Of a stretch of DNA of 64,000 nucleotides, positions 1 to 9,105 are shown piece by piece (the first letter of the stretch is position 1; every line of letters begins with the position of its first letter). Under the pieces are notes generated by a model, which was given only the letters and a program-made list of their open reading frames with translations, was not told the origin of the DNA and made no database searches. Source of the stretch: Arthrobacter sp. ISL-85 (GTDB lineage Bacteria; Actinomycetota; Actinomycetes; Actinomycetales; Micrococcaceae). A program made the position numbers and the translations under genes. The stretch lies in NCBI RefSeq assembly GCF_018613675.1, contig NZ_JAGGPQ010000003.1:57972-121971 (forward strand), read 5' to 3'.

Positions 1-48
1 AACGTAAAAGAACAATCAGATTGATCAAGTAGCTTGTATATTCAAGGA

Positions 49-477
49 ATGAAAGACCAAAAGAAAATCACACGCCTGTTCTTCGAGGCGCTGCACCCTG
101 TACTGACCCGCTTGAATATGGAACGGACCCTTTCGCCCGGAAAACTGGGCGTTCTCCGGCATCTGGCTGAGCATGGGCGCGCGACCACTTCGGAACTAGC
201 TGTGGCTGGACAGGTCAGCCCCCAGGGCATTTCACTCGCTGCACGTGAGCTCGAACGGCTGCAGCTGGTCACGCGCACTCCCGACAACTTGGATCGTCGC
301 CGGGTCTGGATTCAATTAACACACCAAGGCAGCCAAAAACTCTCTGAGGAAGTGTCAGTCGGGTATGGCTGGCTTGACCGGGCAGTCAAGGACTGCTTGA
401 CGCCGGAAGACTGCAAGGCGCTCGAAGCAGTCATCCCGGTTCTCAGAAAGCTGGCGTTGGAGGCGAAAAGCGAATGA
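49..477 (+). CDS. MarR-family transcriptional regulator
   Basis: Winged-helix MarR repressor/activator of about 142 aa, a normal length for the family. The HTH core reads TTSELAVAGQVSPQGISLAA (around residues 47-66) and is followed by the wing 'TPDNLDRRRVWIQLT', where the DRR motif is the MarR signature. It sits 50 bp upstream of a nitroreductase gene on the same strand, so control of that gene (often in response to aromatic or redox-active compounds) is the likely job; this is inference. The start is uncertain: ATG at 49 has a purine stretch (aagga) that is too close, and a TTG at 34 in the same frame would add five residues without a visible ribosome-binding site. Confidence 0.85.
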   Translation: MKDQKKITRLFFEALHPVLTRLNMERTLSPGKLGVLRHLAEHGRATTSELAVAGQVSPQGISLAARELERLQLVTRTPDNLDRRRVWIQLTHQGSQKLSEEVSVGYGWLDRAVKDCLTPEDCKALEAVIPVLRKLALEAKSE

Positions 478-526
478 ACTCGTCAAGTTATCCTAAAGAT
501 CGTGGAGCGGTATTAGGAGAATTGCG

Positions 527-1251
527 TTGATCTCATCCCGCGCCACTGCTGCGGTACAGGACCCGGCGAGCGTGCAAGCCGCCATTGAGGGACGTTTCTC
601 CTGCCGGGCGTTCCTGCGGAATAAAGCTGTCGACCGAAAGGACATCGAAGAGATACTCCGCGTCGCAAGCCAAGCAGCGTCAGGTACGAATACACAACCC
701 TCGAAGGTGTATGTGCTGCAGGGCGAGCGGCGGGACACCCTCGTCAATGAAGTCTGCGCGGTGGACGACGCAGTGTACGCCGACGCTGGTCTGGCGGAAA
801 AGTATCGCGAGGAGGTCGACTACTACCCGGCACAATGGGTTTCACCGTACCTTGAGCGGCGGCGTCAGAACGGCTGGAGCTTGTATGGCCTTCTCAGCAT
901 CGCCAGGGGCGAAAAGAAGAAGATGCACGCCCAGCTGCAGCGCAACTATCATTTCTTCGATGCCCCGGTGGGACTGATTTTCACGGTCGATCGGGTCTTG
1001 GGGCGAGGCTCACTTATCGACTACGGCATGTTCCTGCAGAACATTATGCTCATGGCGCGGACCCGGGGCCTGCACACCTGCCCCCAAGTAGCATGGAACC
1101 ACTATTCGAAAACCATTATGCCCATCATCGGCGCTGGCGCGACGAGACGCTGGTCTGCGGCATGTCACTAGGCTATGCCGATGAATCAGCCCCCGTGAAC
1201 ACACTGGTTACGCCGCGGGAGACGGTGGATAGTTTCACGCGCTGGGTTTGA
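527..1251 (+). pseudogene. Nitroreductase-family protein, frameshifted near the C-terminus
   Basis: FMN-dependent nitroreductase-like protein. The TTG start at 527 is supported by AGGAGA six bases upstream. The N-terminus 'RFSCRAFLRNKAVDR' and the ASGTNTQPSKVYVL segment are the family's FMN-binding and active-site hallmarks. Residues run in frame up to about position 1136 (PIIGAGA), then this frame ends early at 1171. One base over, the reading continues DETLVCGMSLGYADESAPVN and on to a tga at 1249-1251, which is the expected family C-terminus (GxSLGYAD...PVN). A single deleted base near 1138 therefore explains the split. Either a recent pseudogene or a sequencing error; the truncated form would lack the last roughly 38 residues, which help to hold FMN in the dimer. 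Confidence 0.82.
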
Positions 1252-1262
1252 AACCCGGCAAA

Positions 1263-1319
1263 AGCCAAGTCAGTCCTACTGCGCGCATAGCGCGCCCAGT
1301 AGGACTGACTTCTGGCTTC
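1263..1319. terminator. Bidirectional terminator between convergent genes
   Basis: Long inverted repeat: AAGTCAGTCCTACTG (1268-1282) pairs with CAGTAGGACTGACTT (1298-1312), extended inward by GCGCGC arms and outward by AAGCCA/TGGCTT. It lies exactly between the convergent nitroreductase and hydrolase genes. Confidence 0.8.
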
Positions 1320-1321
1320 AC

Positions 1322-3058
1322 TTACGCGTCGGAAGGTTTCTTGTCCTCCGGGATGACGGGCAGCTCGACGTATGAGTGACGGATAGCGTCGTGGTAAAGC
1401 CGCTGATGCGCCGTGACGAAGTCCGTCCCCCTTTGGTCACCCGTGTTGAGGTTTCGGTCCCACCGAGGGAAGCAACTGTTGGTGACTTGCACCCTGATCC
1501 TGTGACCGGCCAGGAACACGTTGCTTGTTGACCAGAGATCGATCTCGATTTCCTGGGGCTCGTCTGCCCCGCTGTCCAGGCGGAGAATTCCGTCGGTCAG
1601 GTTTAGGGAACGTCCGTCGGGGTCCACGTCGCATAGGCGTGCGACCCAGTCGGTCGACGGCGCAGAGCTTTGGACGTGGAGCTTCACCCGGATCCGGCCC
1701 GTCACCTCGAGATCCTCCTCCAGTACTTCTGAGGTGAAGACGAGTACGTCGTCACGCGCCTCGATTGGCCCTTGGTCGACAGGGCCTCGCCCGGGGCCGA
1801 GGCCGACCGTCCCACCCCACGTGGGCACAGGGTCGGCGGGGTCGTAGTCAACCTCACTAGGGCGGCCGTCCCGGGGCTTAGCCGTGCTCAGGCCACCGCC
1901 AGCGTGCAGGTGCCAACGCTCGGTGCGGGCGCGTTCGAGCGGCCAGGTCTCCTCGTCGCGCCACGCGTTGCGTCCCATCACGAAGATGCGCACCGGTGCT
2001 GTGCGCTTCACGTGCGCGTCACCCGCGACGTGGCGCCGCAAGAACGCCAACACCTCGGCACTCCAGCTTCCATGAGGATGCACCGCTGCGTCCCGCGACG
2101 ACGCCGCACCGAAGTCGAGCGCCCCGATCACGTTTCCGAAGTCTGTATGTGTCCACGGGCCGACCAGGAGCTGCGACTCGAGACCGAGGTCGCGCATCGT
2201 CATGAAGGCGTCGAGGGTTCCCTGCACGCAGCTGTCGAACCAGCCACCTGTGTGAAAACTCGGGACCTGTACGCGCGCATGCCGACCTGCGACGCGCATG
2301 TGCTGAGTGGCCTCGACGTCGTCGGCGTCACCCGGGTCGACGAACCTCGGCAGCCCGTTCCGGTGGATGACTGGCAGATCAGCAACCGGTAGCCCCCAGT
2401 AGCCCGTCGTCTCAAGATTCTCCATCTCTTCCGTCAGCGCGGCGACGCGATCGGCCAGCTCTGCAGCGCTCAGGCCCTGGCGCGACAACCAGTCAAAGCC
2501 GGCAGCCATGGACCACCCCGTGATGACCGAGATCTGTGTGGCACCCCCGCGGGCCACCAACGCTTCACGCGGCTCCGACCAGGTCATCAATGGCGTGATC
2601 GCCTTCAGCGCCGGTGGTTGCTCAATGGCGGCGCGCCACTGGGTATGCCCGCAATAGCTGCCGCCCACCATGCCGACGCTGCCGGTCGCACCCGGCAGCT
2701 CGGCGGCCCACTCAACGGTGTCGGCTCCGTCTTGCCCCTCGTGTCGCAGCGGCTCCCAGACACCCTCAGAGGCGTACCGGCCCCGGACGTCCTGGATCAC
2801 CATGATGAAGCCATTGCGGCACACCTCTTCGGCAGAGAAACCGTTCCACGCGTTCTCTGCCGCACCAGCCTTGTTGTAGGGGGTCCTCACGACCAAGGTC
2901 GGCCACGGACCCTCGCCAAGAGGTCGGTAGACATCAGCCCGCAAGACGACGCCGTCCCGCATTCGCGCAGGGACGTCCAGGTCTACCTGCACTGATGCTG
3001 GCGTGTCAGTATCCGCGTTCATGACGTTCGTTCCGTCTGCTTTTGTGTCCTGGCTCAT
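1322..3058 (-). CDS. CocE/NonD family hydrolase (X-Pro dipeptidyl-peptidase S15 type)
   Basis: A 578-aa serine hydrolase of the CocE/NonD group, which cleaves esters or acyl-amide bonds (the family includes cocaine esterase and glutaryl-7-ACA acylase). The alpha/beta-hydrolase domain starts with MRDGVVLRADVYRP; RTPYNK near residue 58-63 holds the oxyanion Tyr; the nucleophile elbow is GGSYCG with Ser134; the GPWTH motif (about residue 300) carries the catalytic His. The C-terminal third has the jelly-roll domain typical of the family (GRIRVKLHVQSSAPSTDWVA). The gene overlaps the upstream esterase by 4 nt (ATGA), so the two are translationally coupled. The substrate cannot be read from sequence. 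Confidence 0.88.
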   Translation of the reverse strand: MSQDTKADGTNVMNADTDTPASVQVDLDVPARMRDGVVLRADVYRPLGEGPWPTLVVRTPYNKAGAAENAWNGFSAEEVCRNGFIMVIQDVRGRYASEGVWEPLRHEGQDGADTVEWAAELPGATGSVGMVGGSYCGHTQWRAAIEQPPALKAITPLMTWSEPREALVARGGATQISVITGWSMAAGFDWLSRQGLSAAELADRVAALTEEMENLETTGYWGLPVADLPVIHRNGLPRFVDPGDADDVEATQHMRVAGRHARVQVPSFHTGGWFDSCVQGTLDAFMTMRDLGLESQLLVGPWTHTDFGNVIGALDFGAASSRDAAVHPHGSWSAEVLAFLRRHVAGDAHVKRTAPVRIFVMGRNAWRDEETWPLERARTERWHLHAGGGLSTAKPRDGRPSEVDYDPADPVPTWGGTVGLGPGRGPVDQGPIEARDDVLVFTSEVLEEDLEVTGRIRVKLHVQSSAPSTDWVARLCDVDPDGRSLNLTDGILRLDSGADEPQEIEIDLWSTSNVFLAGHRIRVQVTNSCFPRWDRNLNTGDQRGTDFVTAHQRLYHDAIRHSYVELPVIPEDKKPSDA

Positions 3059-4005
3059 TTGTCTTCAACCTGGTCGCGGAAGATCCATCGGAGCGTCTCG
3101 GGAAACACTGCACCTGCGTGCCCGAGGGTGTGCCCGGCGGTTCCGAACACGAACATCGAATCGTAGCGGCGATACTTCAGGGCAGCGTCGAGGTCATGGT
3201 TGGCGATGGGGATGTTGCCGTAGACGATGTCGACGTCGCGCTGCCCGGTCTGGTGCCAGACCCGGATAGGCTTGCGCGGGGCGCGCCGGACCATGCTCGG
3301 CAAGTTGTTCGCGCCCAGGATGTTGATGAAGCTGCCGCAGTGCGAGATCACGTTCCCGAATTCGTCCGGGCGATGGAAGGCAGCGGTGAAGGCGCCTGCA
3401 CCACCGGAGCTGAAGCCGCAGATGACCCGGCCCTTGGGGTCATCCGTGAGCCTGACCTTCGTCCGGATTACCGGAAAGAGTTCCTCTACGAGGTAGCGGG
3501 CAAAGTCCCCGCTGACGGTGTCGTACTCGACACCGCGGTTGGTGCTCCCGCCATAGATCGGATAGCCCGGTCCCGTTTCCCCAGGGTTGTGGAACAGGCC
3601 CACGGTCATGGGAATCTCACCCGAATGCACGAGATTGTCCAGCACTGTTGTGGCGCGAACCTTCTCCCCGGTGTACTCCAGGCCGTCCAGGCAGACCATC
3701 AAGTTGACCGATTCGGCCTCCTCGGCACCGTGCGGCAGGTAAAGGTAGACACTGCTCGTCACGCCCGGATAGACGGTGTGGCTGGTCCAGCGGAAGTGGT
3801 AGTACTTCCCTGCAGGAACCCCCTCCTGCGGCGACGACTCGGATGTCAATCGGTACTCCGACACGCTGTCGTTTTCTGACAACTCGTACATGGCTATGTC
3901 TTTGAGCGGCAACGTGTTCGCCAAGTCTTCGTCGTTTGTGATCATTCCCCAGTGGTCGAGATCCACCAGTTCGAGCTCGGTTGCCGCTACCTGCGTATGG
4001 GTCAT
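3055..4005 (-). CDS. Alpha/beta-hydrolase esterase, Fes/enterochelin-esterase-like
   Basis: A 316-aa esterase of the putative esterase (esterase D/Fes) group. An N-terminal beta-sandwich-like part ('HTVYPGVTSSVYLYLPHG') precedes the hydrolase fold, and the nucleophile elbow is GFSSGG with Ser199. The ATG at 4005 is preceded by aaaggg on the minus strand. It is the first gene of a two-gene operon with the CocE-like hydrolase, suggesting joint breakdown of one ester-bearing compound (inference). A decayed partial copy of the same gene, including its leader sequence, lies 540 bp upstream. Confidence 0.85.
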   Translation of the reverse strand: MTHTQVAATELELVDLDHWGMITNDEDLANTLPLKDIAMYELSENDSVSEYRLTSESSPQEGVPAGKYYHFRWTSHTVYPGVTSSVYLYLPHGAEEAESVNLMVCLDGLEYTGEKVRATTVLDNLVHSGEIPMTVGLFHNPGETGPGYPIYGGSTNRGVEYDTVSGDFARYLVEELFPVIRTKVRLTDDPKGRVICGFSSGGAGAFTAAFHRPDEFGNVISHCGSFINILGANNLPSMVRRAPRKPIRVWHQTGQRDVDIVYGNIPIANHDLDAALKYRRYDSMFVFGTAGHTLGHAGAVFPETLRWIFRDQVEDK

Positions 4006-4542
4006 GGTGAAACACCCTTTCTTCTTCTCAAGGTTATCGAGATCTGGTCTCTAGGTCGCGTGATTACTTGTCGTCGTGGTCGGCGTTGAGTTCAATACTT
4101 GAGGGCTGGCTCAGCTAAGACAAGCACTGCGAAACCAAGACCAAGCACCCTGGCGACGGCAGCTGCGGACCGTCGTAGGATCGGCTTGCGCGCCTCGCTG
4201 GCTTCGTTTGAGTACGTACCCTCAGGTGGTCTCCTTCGGCCGTAAGTATCCGTCGGCTGTAAGTTGTGTGGCTCCGGGCCAGATCTCAGAGGCACCTCGG
4301 CTCTGCCCTCTCCACGACGCCAAAACCGCTTCTTCAATTCAGCAGCGTGCGTTGATTTTGCCGTAAGTGGAATACTTCGGGTAGTGGTGGTTTAACCAAT
4401 TGGCGAGCAGGGATTTGGTCTTGTCTCAATGTCCTTACCCACCCCTTGGATGTAGTCCTGATCACTAGGACCGGATGCTTTTTTGTAGGCGAATAGTCAC
4501 GGGCAAGAGTGGCGGATCGACCAAGCGCCTTCCCGTTCGCCT
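4006..4542. other. Non-coding stretch upstream of the esterase operon
   Basis: No convincing gene. The 30 bases next to the esterase start (gtgaaacacccttt on the plus strand) recur upstream of the decayed duplicate at about 5008-5022, so the duplicated unit included the leader. Confidence 0.5.
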
Positions 4543-5010
4543 TCAACCTGTTCGCGGAAGATTCATCGAAGCGTCTCGGGAAACACGGCGCCGGCGTGCC
4601 CGAGGGTGTGCCCGGCGGTGCCGAACAGGGACATCGAATGGGAGCGGACGTCCCGTGGTGGCGCGAACCTTCTCCGCGGTGTACTCCAGGCAGATCATCA
4701 GGTTGATCGATTCGGCTTTTTCGGCACCATGGGGCAGGTAGAGGTAGATACTGCTCGGCACGCCCGGGTAGACGGTGTGGCTGGTCCAGCGGAAGTGGTA
4801 AGGCTCCCCTGCGGGAACGCCCTCTTGCGGCAGCGACTCGGATATCAGTTGGTACTCAGACACCGGGTCGCCTTCTGACAACTCGATTCGGGCAAGGTCC
4901 TTGCCCGGGATTCGACCCTCATCAAGGAGGTTTGCCTCGGACGACATACCCCAGGTCAAGCTCGACAAGTGCGAACTCCGTCGTGGCTGTTCGCGCGTGG
5001 TTCAAGGTGA
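4543..5010 (-). pseudogene. Decayed, internally deleted duplicate of the esterase at 3055-4005
   Basis: The segment repeats the neighbouring esterase at both protein and DNA level: 'EGVPAGEPYHFRWTSHTVYP' corresponds to residues 61-80 of the intact gene. It then jumps from the ATT of KVRATT straight to the last 30 codons (DNA of about 4545-4640 matches 3060-3160), so roughly 480 bp of the catalytic core, including the GFSSGG elbow, is missing. The N-terminus has a further 2-base deletion, and the ATG has become TTG (5010). It cannot make an active enzyme. Confidence 0.85.
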
Positions 5011-5467
5011 AACACCCTTTCTTCTCAATGCTGTCTTCTCCAGTGCACGAAACATCACGCCTTCACGTCATTCGCATGAGTTGAGTTTTTCCCAAGTGCA
5101 ACGCTTCGGATAGTGGTGTTAGAACCAATCGAACCAGCAGGAGTTGGGGGTATTCCAGCGACCGCGTCGGGTGCGACGACAAAGCCCCCCAGTCGGCAGT
5201 ATCGACTACGGGGCGGCGGTATTCGTGATTGGGAGGACGCCAAAGTCCTGACGGCTCGTTGGTAAAACAACTAGTGACGAGCAGATGACCAAGCAGCGAA
5301 CATCGTATTCAGACCATCGGCGTGTGATTCACGTCCCAACAACCGAGCAAGCCTTTGTGACTTTCGCCATGTGCGCGCCTAAGGAGCAGCCGCTCATGTC
5401 GGACCGCGCTGAAGACGCGGCCCTGGCTCGGGGAAGACTATTACTTTTAGGAAGGTACTGATCGAAT
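5011..5467. other. Intergenic region upstream of the APC permease
   Basis: No gene is recognisable. There is a short hairpin (CCGCG..CGCGG, about 5403-5420), and TAGGAAGG at 5448-5455 is the permease ribosome-binding site. I compared it by eye with known riboswitch signatures and found no match. Confidence 0.4.
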
Positions 5468-6922
5468 ATGGACGTAATGAGTTCAGTGGATACTAAGGCG
5501 CCGCCACAGAGCCAGCCACACCTCAAGGGCAACATGGGGTTCCTCTCGCTGTTTTTCAGCGTGGTGGCGTATAACGCCCCTCTGGTGGTCGTCGTCGGGG
5601 CCATCCCCATCATGGTGAGCAGCGGGGCAGGCCTGGGCACGCCAGTGTCGTTCATCATTGCAGGGGCCATCCTTGGCGCCTTTGCCGTCGGCTTTACGCG
5701 CATGTCCAAAATCATGCCGAAGCCAGGCGGTTTCTACTCGATGATCACAGCCGGACTCGGGCGGGAAATCGGCCTCGGCTCAGGTCTGGTGGCACTTCTG
5801 GGTTACTTCTGCGCCTATGCGGGAAGCGTCGTGTTCGGGGGTGTCGTCATGGGAGAGTTGGTGCACGGCACGCTCAACGGGCCCAACCTTCCCTGGTACG
5901 TCTGGGCAAGCATCTTTTGGGCTGCCAGCTCAATCCTCGGCTATTTCAAGGTCGAACTGTCAGCAAAGGTGCTGACGATCTTCCTGTTCCTTGAGGTCGT
6001 CATCGTGGTCGCTTACGACGTCCTTGTTTTCGTCAATGGGGGAGCCGGCCATGAGGGCATCTCCGTTGCACCGCTGAGCCCGATGCACTGGTTCGATGGG
6101 TCGTTCCCTCTGGGTTTGCTCTTCGCTCTCGGGATGTTTGCAGGCTTCGAGGTCACCGTCCTGTTCCGTGAGGAGGTCCGGGATCCCAGCCGAACGATTC
6201 CCCGCGTCACCTATGCTGTAATCGCCTTGGGGACGGTCGTTTACGGCCTTTCCGCACTGTTGTTCCTCAACTCGATCGGTCTCGACAAGGTCGTTGAAGC
6301 CGCCACCGTGGATCCAACTGGTTCAATGACGTCCAGCCTCCAGGCTTTCGGCGGGAAAGTCCTCGCGGACGCCGCGACCGTCCTCGTCAATACGAGTACC
6401 TTTGCGGTGATCCTCGCCGCGCATAATATTTCGGCCAGATATTCCTTCAATTTGAGTGCTGACGGAATCCTTCCGCGGAAGTTGAGCATAGTGCACCCCC
6501 GACACGGCTCTCCACACGTCTCGTCCATGGCTATTAGCGGTGCAGGCCTGCTTGTAAGCCTTGTAGTGATCTTCACGGGTATCGGGGCCATTAACTTCTA
6601 TACGGCTCTGCTCGGCATCACCAGTTTCGTGATCCTCGGCGTGATCTTCGTGACAGGAGTCGCAGTACCGGTCTACCTGCGTCGCCATGGCCAGCAGCAT
6701 TCTGTGTGGAGCAGGCTCGTCTTACCGGCCGTGTCACTTATCGGTCTGGGAGCCGGACTGATCCTCGCGGGGGTCAATTTTCCTCTCCTGGTCGGTGGCT
6801 CCTTCGTCCTGGCAACCATTCTGATGGCGCTGATTCTCGGACTATTCGTGCTCGGCATCGCTCTCGCGGTGGTCTACCGGCAGACCAAGCCGGCCACTTA
6901 TGCCCACATCGGGCGCCAGTAA
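5468..6922 (+). CDS. APC-superfamily amino acid permease
   Basis: A 484-aa integral membrane protein with about twelve hydrophobic segments, expected for the amino acid-polyamine-organocation superfamily. The first segments (MGFLSLFFSVVAYNAPLVVV, then GAGLGTPVSFIIAG) match the unwound helix-1 GxG-type substrate site, and FEVTVLFREEVRDPSRTIPR is the conserved loop before TM7. The start ATG at 5468 is preceded by TAGGAAGG. It is monocistronic, with a strong hairpin about 80 bp downstream. Substrate (amino acid or amine) is not predictable. Confidence 0.88.
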   Translation: MDVMSSVDTKAPPQSQPHLKGNMGFLSLFFSVVAYNAPLVVVVGAIPIMVSSGAGLGTPVSFIIAGAILGAFAVGFTRMSKIMPKPGGFYSMITAGLGREIGLGSGLVALLGYFCAYAGSVVFGGVVMGELVHGTLNGPNLPWYVWASIFWAASSILGYFKVELSAKVLTIFLFLEVVIVVAYDVLVFVNGGAGHEGISVAPLSPMHWFDGSFPLGLLFALGMFAGFEVTVLFREEVRDPSRTIPRVTYAVIALGTVVYGLSALLFLNSIGLDKVVEAATVDPTGSMTSSLQAFGGKVLADAATVLVNTSTFAVILAAHNISARYSFNLSADGILPRKLSIVHPRHGSPHVSSMAISGAGLLVSLVVIFTGIGAINFYTALLGITSFVILGVIFVTGVAVPVYLRRHGQQHSVWSRLVLPAVSLIGLGAGLILAGVNFPLLVGGSFVLATILMALILGLFVLGIALAVVYRQTKPATYAHIGRQ

Positions 6923-6998
6923 GGTCCGGCATCAACTAGGCAAGAGGAAAAGAAAGCTCCTAACTCAACGGCTTGCACCCCATAAGGTCGCGGCGTGC

Positions 6999-7047
6999 CT
7001 GCTCCCCGTGAGCTGGACCGATCTCAGGTCCGGTTCGCGGGGAGCAG
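6999..7047 (+). terminator. Terminator hairpin after the permease
   Basis: CTGCTCCCCG (6999-7008) pairs with CGGGGAGCAG (7038-7047), with an inner stem ctggacc/ggtccgg (7013-7019/7027-7033), followed by a short T-rich stretch. Confidence 0.75.
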
Positions 7048-8316
7048 TTTCATACAGGTCGGCATGCTCTTTTCGGGCATTCCTGCGTCAGAAAGTTGGG
7101 ACCCAACAGAAACTGGACTAAATATGCAGCAGGCTCGGAATTGGTGCCAGCGCTGCGGTTGGCCGGGGTCGGACCCCGAACCCTCGAAGAGCCAAGTGAC
7201 GGGCTTTCCATATTGCAGTTCAACCGGTCATACGATCTCCGCCTACTGCCCCTGCCCAGGGCGTATCGCCCGGGCTGGGCAGCACGAGATGAGCGAAAAA
7301 GGTAGCCCTGATGAAGTGTGATGACCTGCGAAGTGGTCCGTGCCCATTCCAGAGCCAGCTCGATGGGCCGGAAGGGGGCGCCAGAATGCTCCTGTTCAAC
7401 GGCGACCGCCGCGCCGGGAGCACCAACGCAGGCTGCAGTGACGGTGTACAGCCCCGTGCAGGCACCTTCGCCGTCGTGCCGAAGCCCAAGAGGGGGCCAT
7501 CGAGTGGCCCCACCTCGGATATGAGGGCCGGCTCCGCCGACGTCCTTAAGAGCCGGTACAGCTCAGAGTAGTTCTTGGCCTCCTGCTCCAGAATCCGCGG
7601 ATTTACTGTCTGGCTTCGGGGGCCTCGAATTGATCGTGGGATCGGCAGTGCGCGTGTGAACGGGATTGGATGTTGGTGGATGCGCGGGTTCAGGGTAGTC
7701 ATAGACACACCCCGATGTCCCGCTTAGAGAGATCAGAAGGCACAGAGTCACCCCGATTCAGCGCAGCCTGTCCTTCATCCCCACGTTTCCGCAGTGGGGA
7801 GGCCCGTAGTTCAGTAGCAAGGCGTGCCCGCGAGGTCGTCATTGACATCGGCAGCATCGTCAATGAAGTCCGCTGGACGGCTGGAACAACACTAAGGAGG
7901 CCGACAAAGCGGTCCGGATCGCGCGCGGAAAAGTCATGGCCCGGTACGGGCTTCCCGCTTCCGGCGAGCTTTTCGACCGGGCGTACGCTTACGCCGCCGA
8001 GAATTACTTGTGGTACGGCTATTTGAGTCTGGAAAGACGAGACCTCCGAAGGGCATGATGCAAAAGGCGATTGGGGCCGCCGGGGGCTGGGGGAGAGGCC
8101 TGGTCTCAGAGGCTCTCGTCGTCGTCGCCGACCCGGAGCTAGTTAACACCGGGCATGCACCGGGGAACACGAATGGTCCCTACGGCTTCCACGCCAACTA
8201 ACGGACGAACGTCCCGCCCTGGACCTTTGCCGGCAAACCACTGACATCTTGGGGGAAGGCCTTGTATTCTCATGGCACCCACCCGACCGGTTAGAGACTT
8301 TCGGCAAGGAGAAATC
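7048..8316. other. Low-coding region with gene debris
   Basis: No intact gene is supported. A GC-rich hairpin (CTGCCC..GGGCAG, 7246-7282) is present. Between about 7888 and 8058 the plus strand reads like a former protein (...RARGKVMARYGLPASGEL..., ending at a stop) after a frame change from an upstream stretch 'EVVIDIGSIVNEVRW'. A second scrap ends PGNTNGPYGFHAN at 8201. I do not recognise either family. Confidence 0.45.
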
Positions 8317-8634
8317 ATGCCCAGCAATGACGAAGCACAGGTTCTGTCTCAATGGAGTCAGGAACTGGCGAGGGCGCTGCAGATTTTGGATCTTGAGGTG
8401 GCCCAGGAGCTCGTCCTCGATCTAGCCAGGAAATCTGCGGACTCCGTGATCCATGCAGCGGCGCCGGTGACGGCTTTCATGGTCGGTTACGCCGCTGGGC
8501 TTGAAGCCGGGAAAGGAAGCCTGGGTTCCGGCGTTTCACCTGCCTTGGCAACTAACAGGGCGGCCGAAGTCGCCTTCAAGCTCTGTTCTGACTGGGCGGA
8601 AGGAAATGGCTGGGAACCGACAGATCAGTCGTAG
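8317..8634 (+). CDS. DUF6457 domain-containing protein
   Basis: A 105-aa protein with ATG at 8317 and a good AAGGAGA at 8306-8312. It carries the motif LVLDLARKSADSVIHAAAPV followed by TAFMVGYAAG, the hallmark of the small actinobacterial DUF6457 family ('LLDLARDVAHGVARPAAPLT' in relatives). That family is usually seen beside molybdenum-cofactor genes, but none is present here, so the role is unknown. Its length and start fit the family. It is flanked by non-coding DNA, which suggests a stranded gene. Confidence 0.72.
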   Translation: MPSNDEAQVLSQWSQELARALQILDLEVAQELVLDLARKSADSVIHAAAPVTAFMVGYAAGLEAGKGSLGSGVSPALATNRAAEVAFKLCSDWAEGNGWEPTDQS

Positions 8635-9105
8635 GGTCTCCCCTCCTCCTGCGTCCCGTCTTACCTTGACCGGATCTTCGCAGTATGAAGTTTGACGGAC
8701 TCGGCTGCCTTGCTTCGGGAGGAGCCTTTCAAGCTAGGGGCGAATTGACCGCCCCTGGGTTAGGAGAATGCATTCCATTCACGAATGGCTGGGCCCAGAA
8801 TCTCCCTCTGGGCGGCAATTGCTTCCTCGTGATTGCATATTTTGTAGCTGCGAGGTGGGGTTCCCGCCTCTCCGTATCTCTACTCGTTGTCCGAGAGTCC
8901 GTTGCCAATCCGGTTGCAGGTGAAGGTGGATCGTTTGCTCCTAAGTGCACGGGAGCCGGTTCTTGCAAAGCTAAGCGGCGTGTTGCGTGGGCCGGCGGTG
9001 AGGTGTCATTTACGTTGCGACTAGTTGATGATCCGGGTGATCATCGGACACCCCACCGCAGGAATTTGGGGCAGTTGAGCCGCCGGAGGCAGTCGAACTG
9101 CCGGT
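8635..9105. other. Intergenic region with hairpins
   Basis: No gene. Two 7-bp stem hairpins occur: AGGGGCG/CGCCCCT (8736-8742/8750-8756) and GCCCAGA/TCTGGGC (8793-8799/8807-8813). The first may terminate the DUF6457 transcript, and either could serve the convergent prp operon. Confidence 0.5.

Noticed and set aside
3043..3879. 278-codon plus frame opposite the esterase
   Set aside because: Antisense shadow; repeated in part opposite the decayed duplicate, as expected for copied DNA.
4092..4546. Two minus-strand ORFs of 81 and 70 codons between the esterase and its duplicate
   Set aside because: No ribosome-binding sites, no recognisable domain and a composition not distinct from the non-coding surroundings.
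5300..5467. Possible riboswitch upstream of the amino-acid permease
   Set aside because: Some GC-rich hairpins are present, but none of the conserved cores of known riboswitches (for example guanidine, glycine, lysine or SAM types) could be identified by eye.
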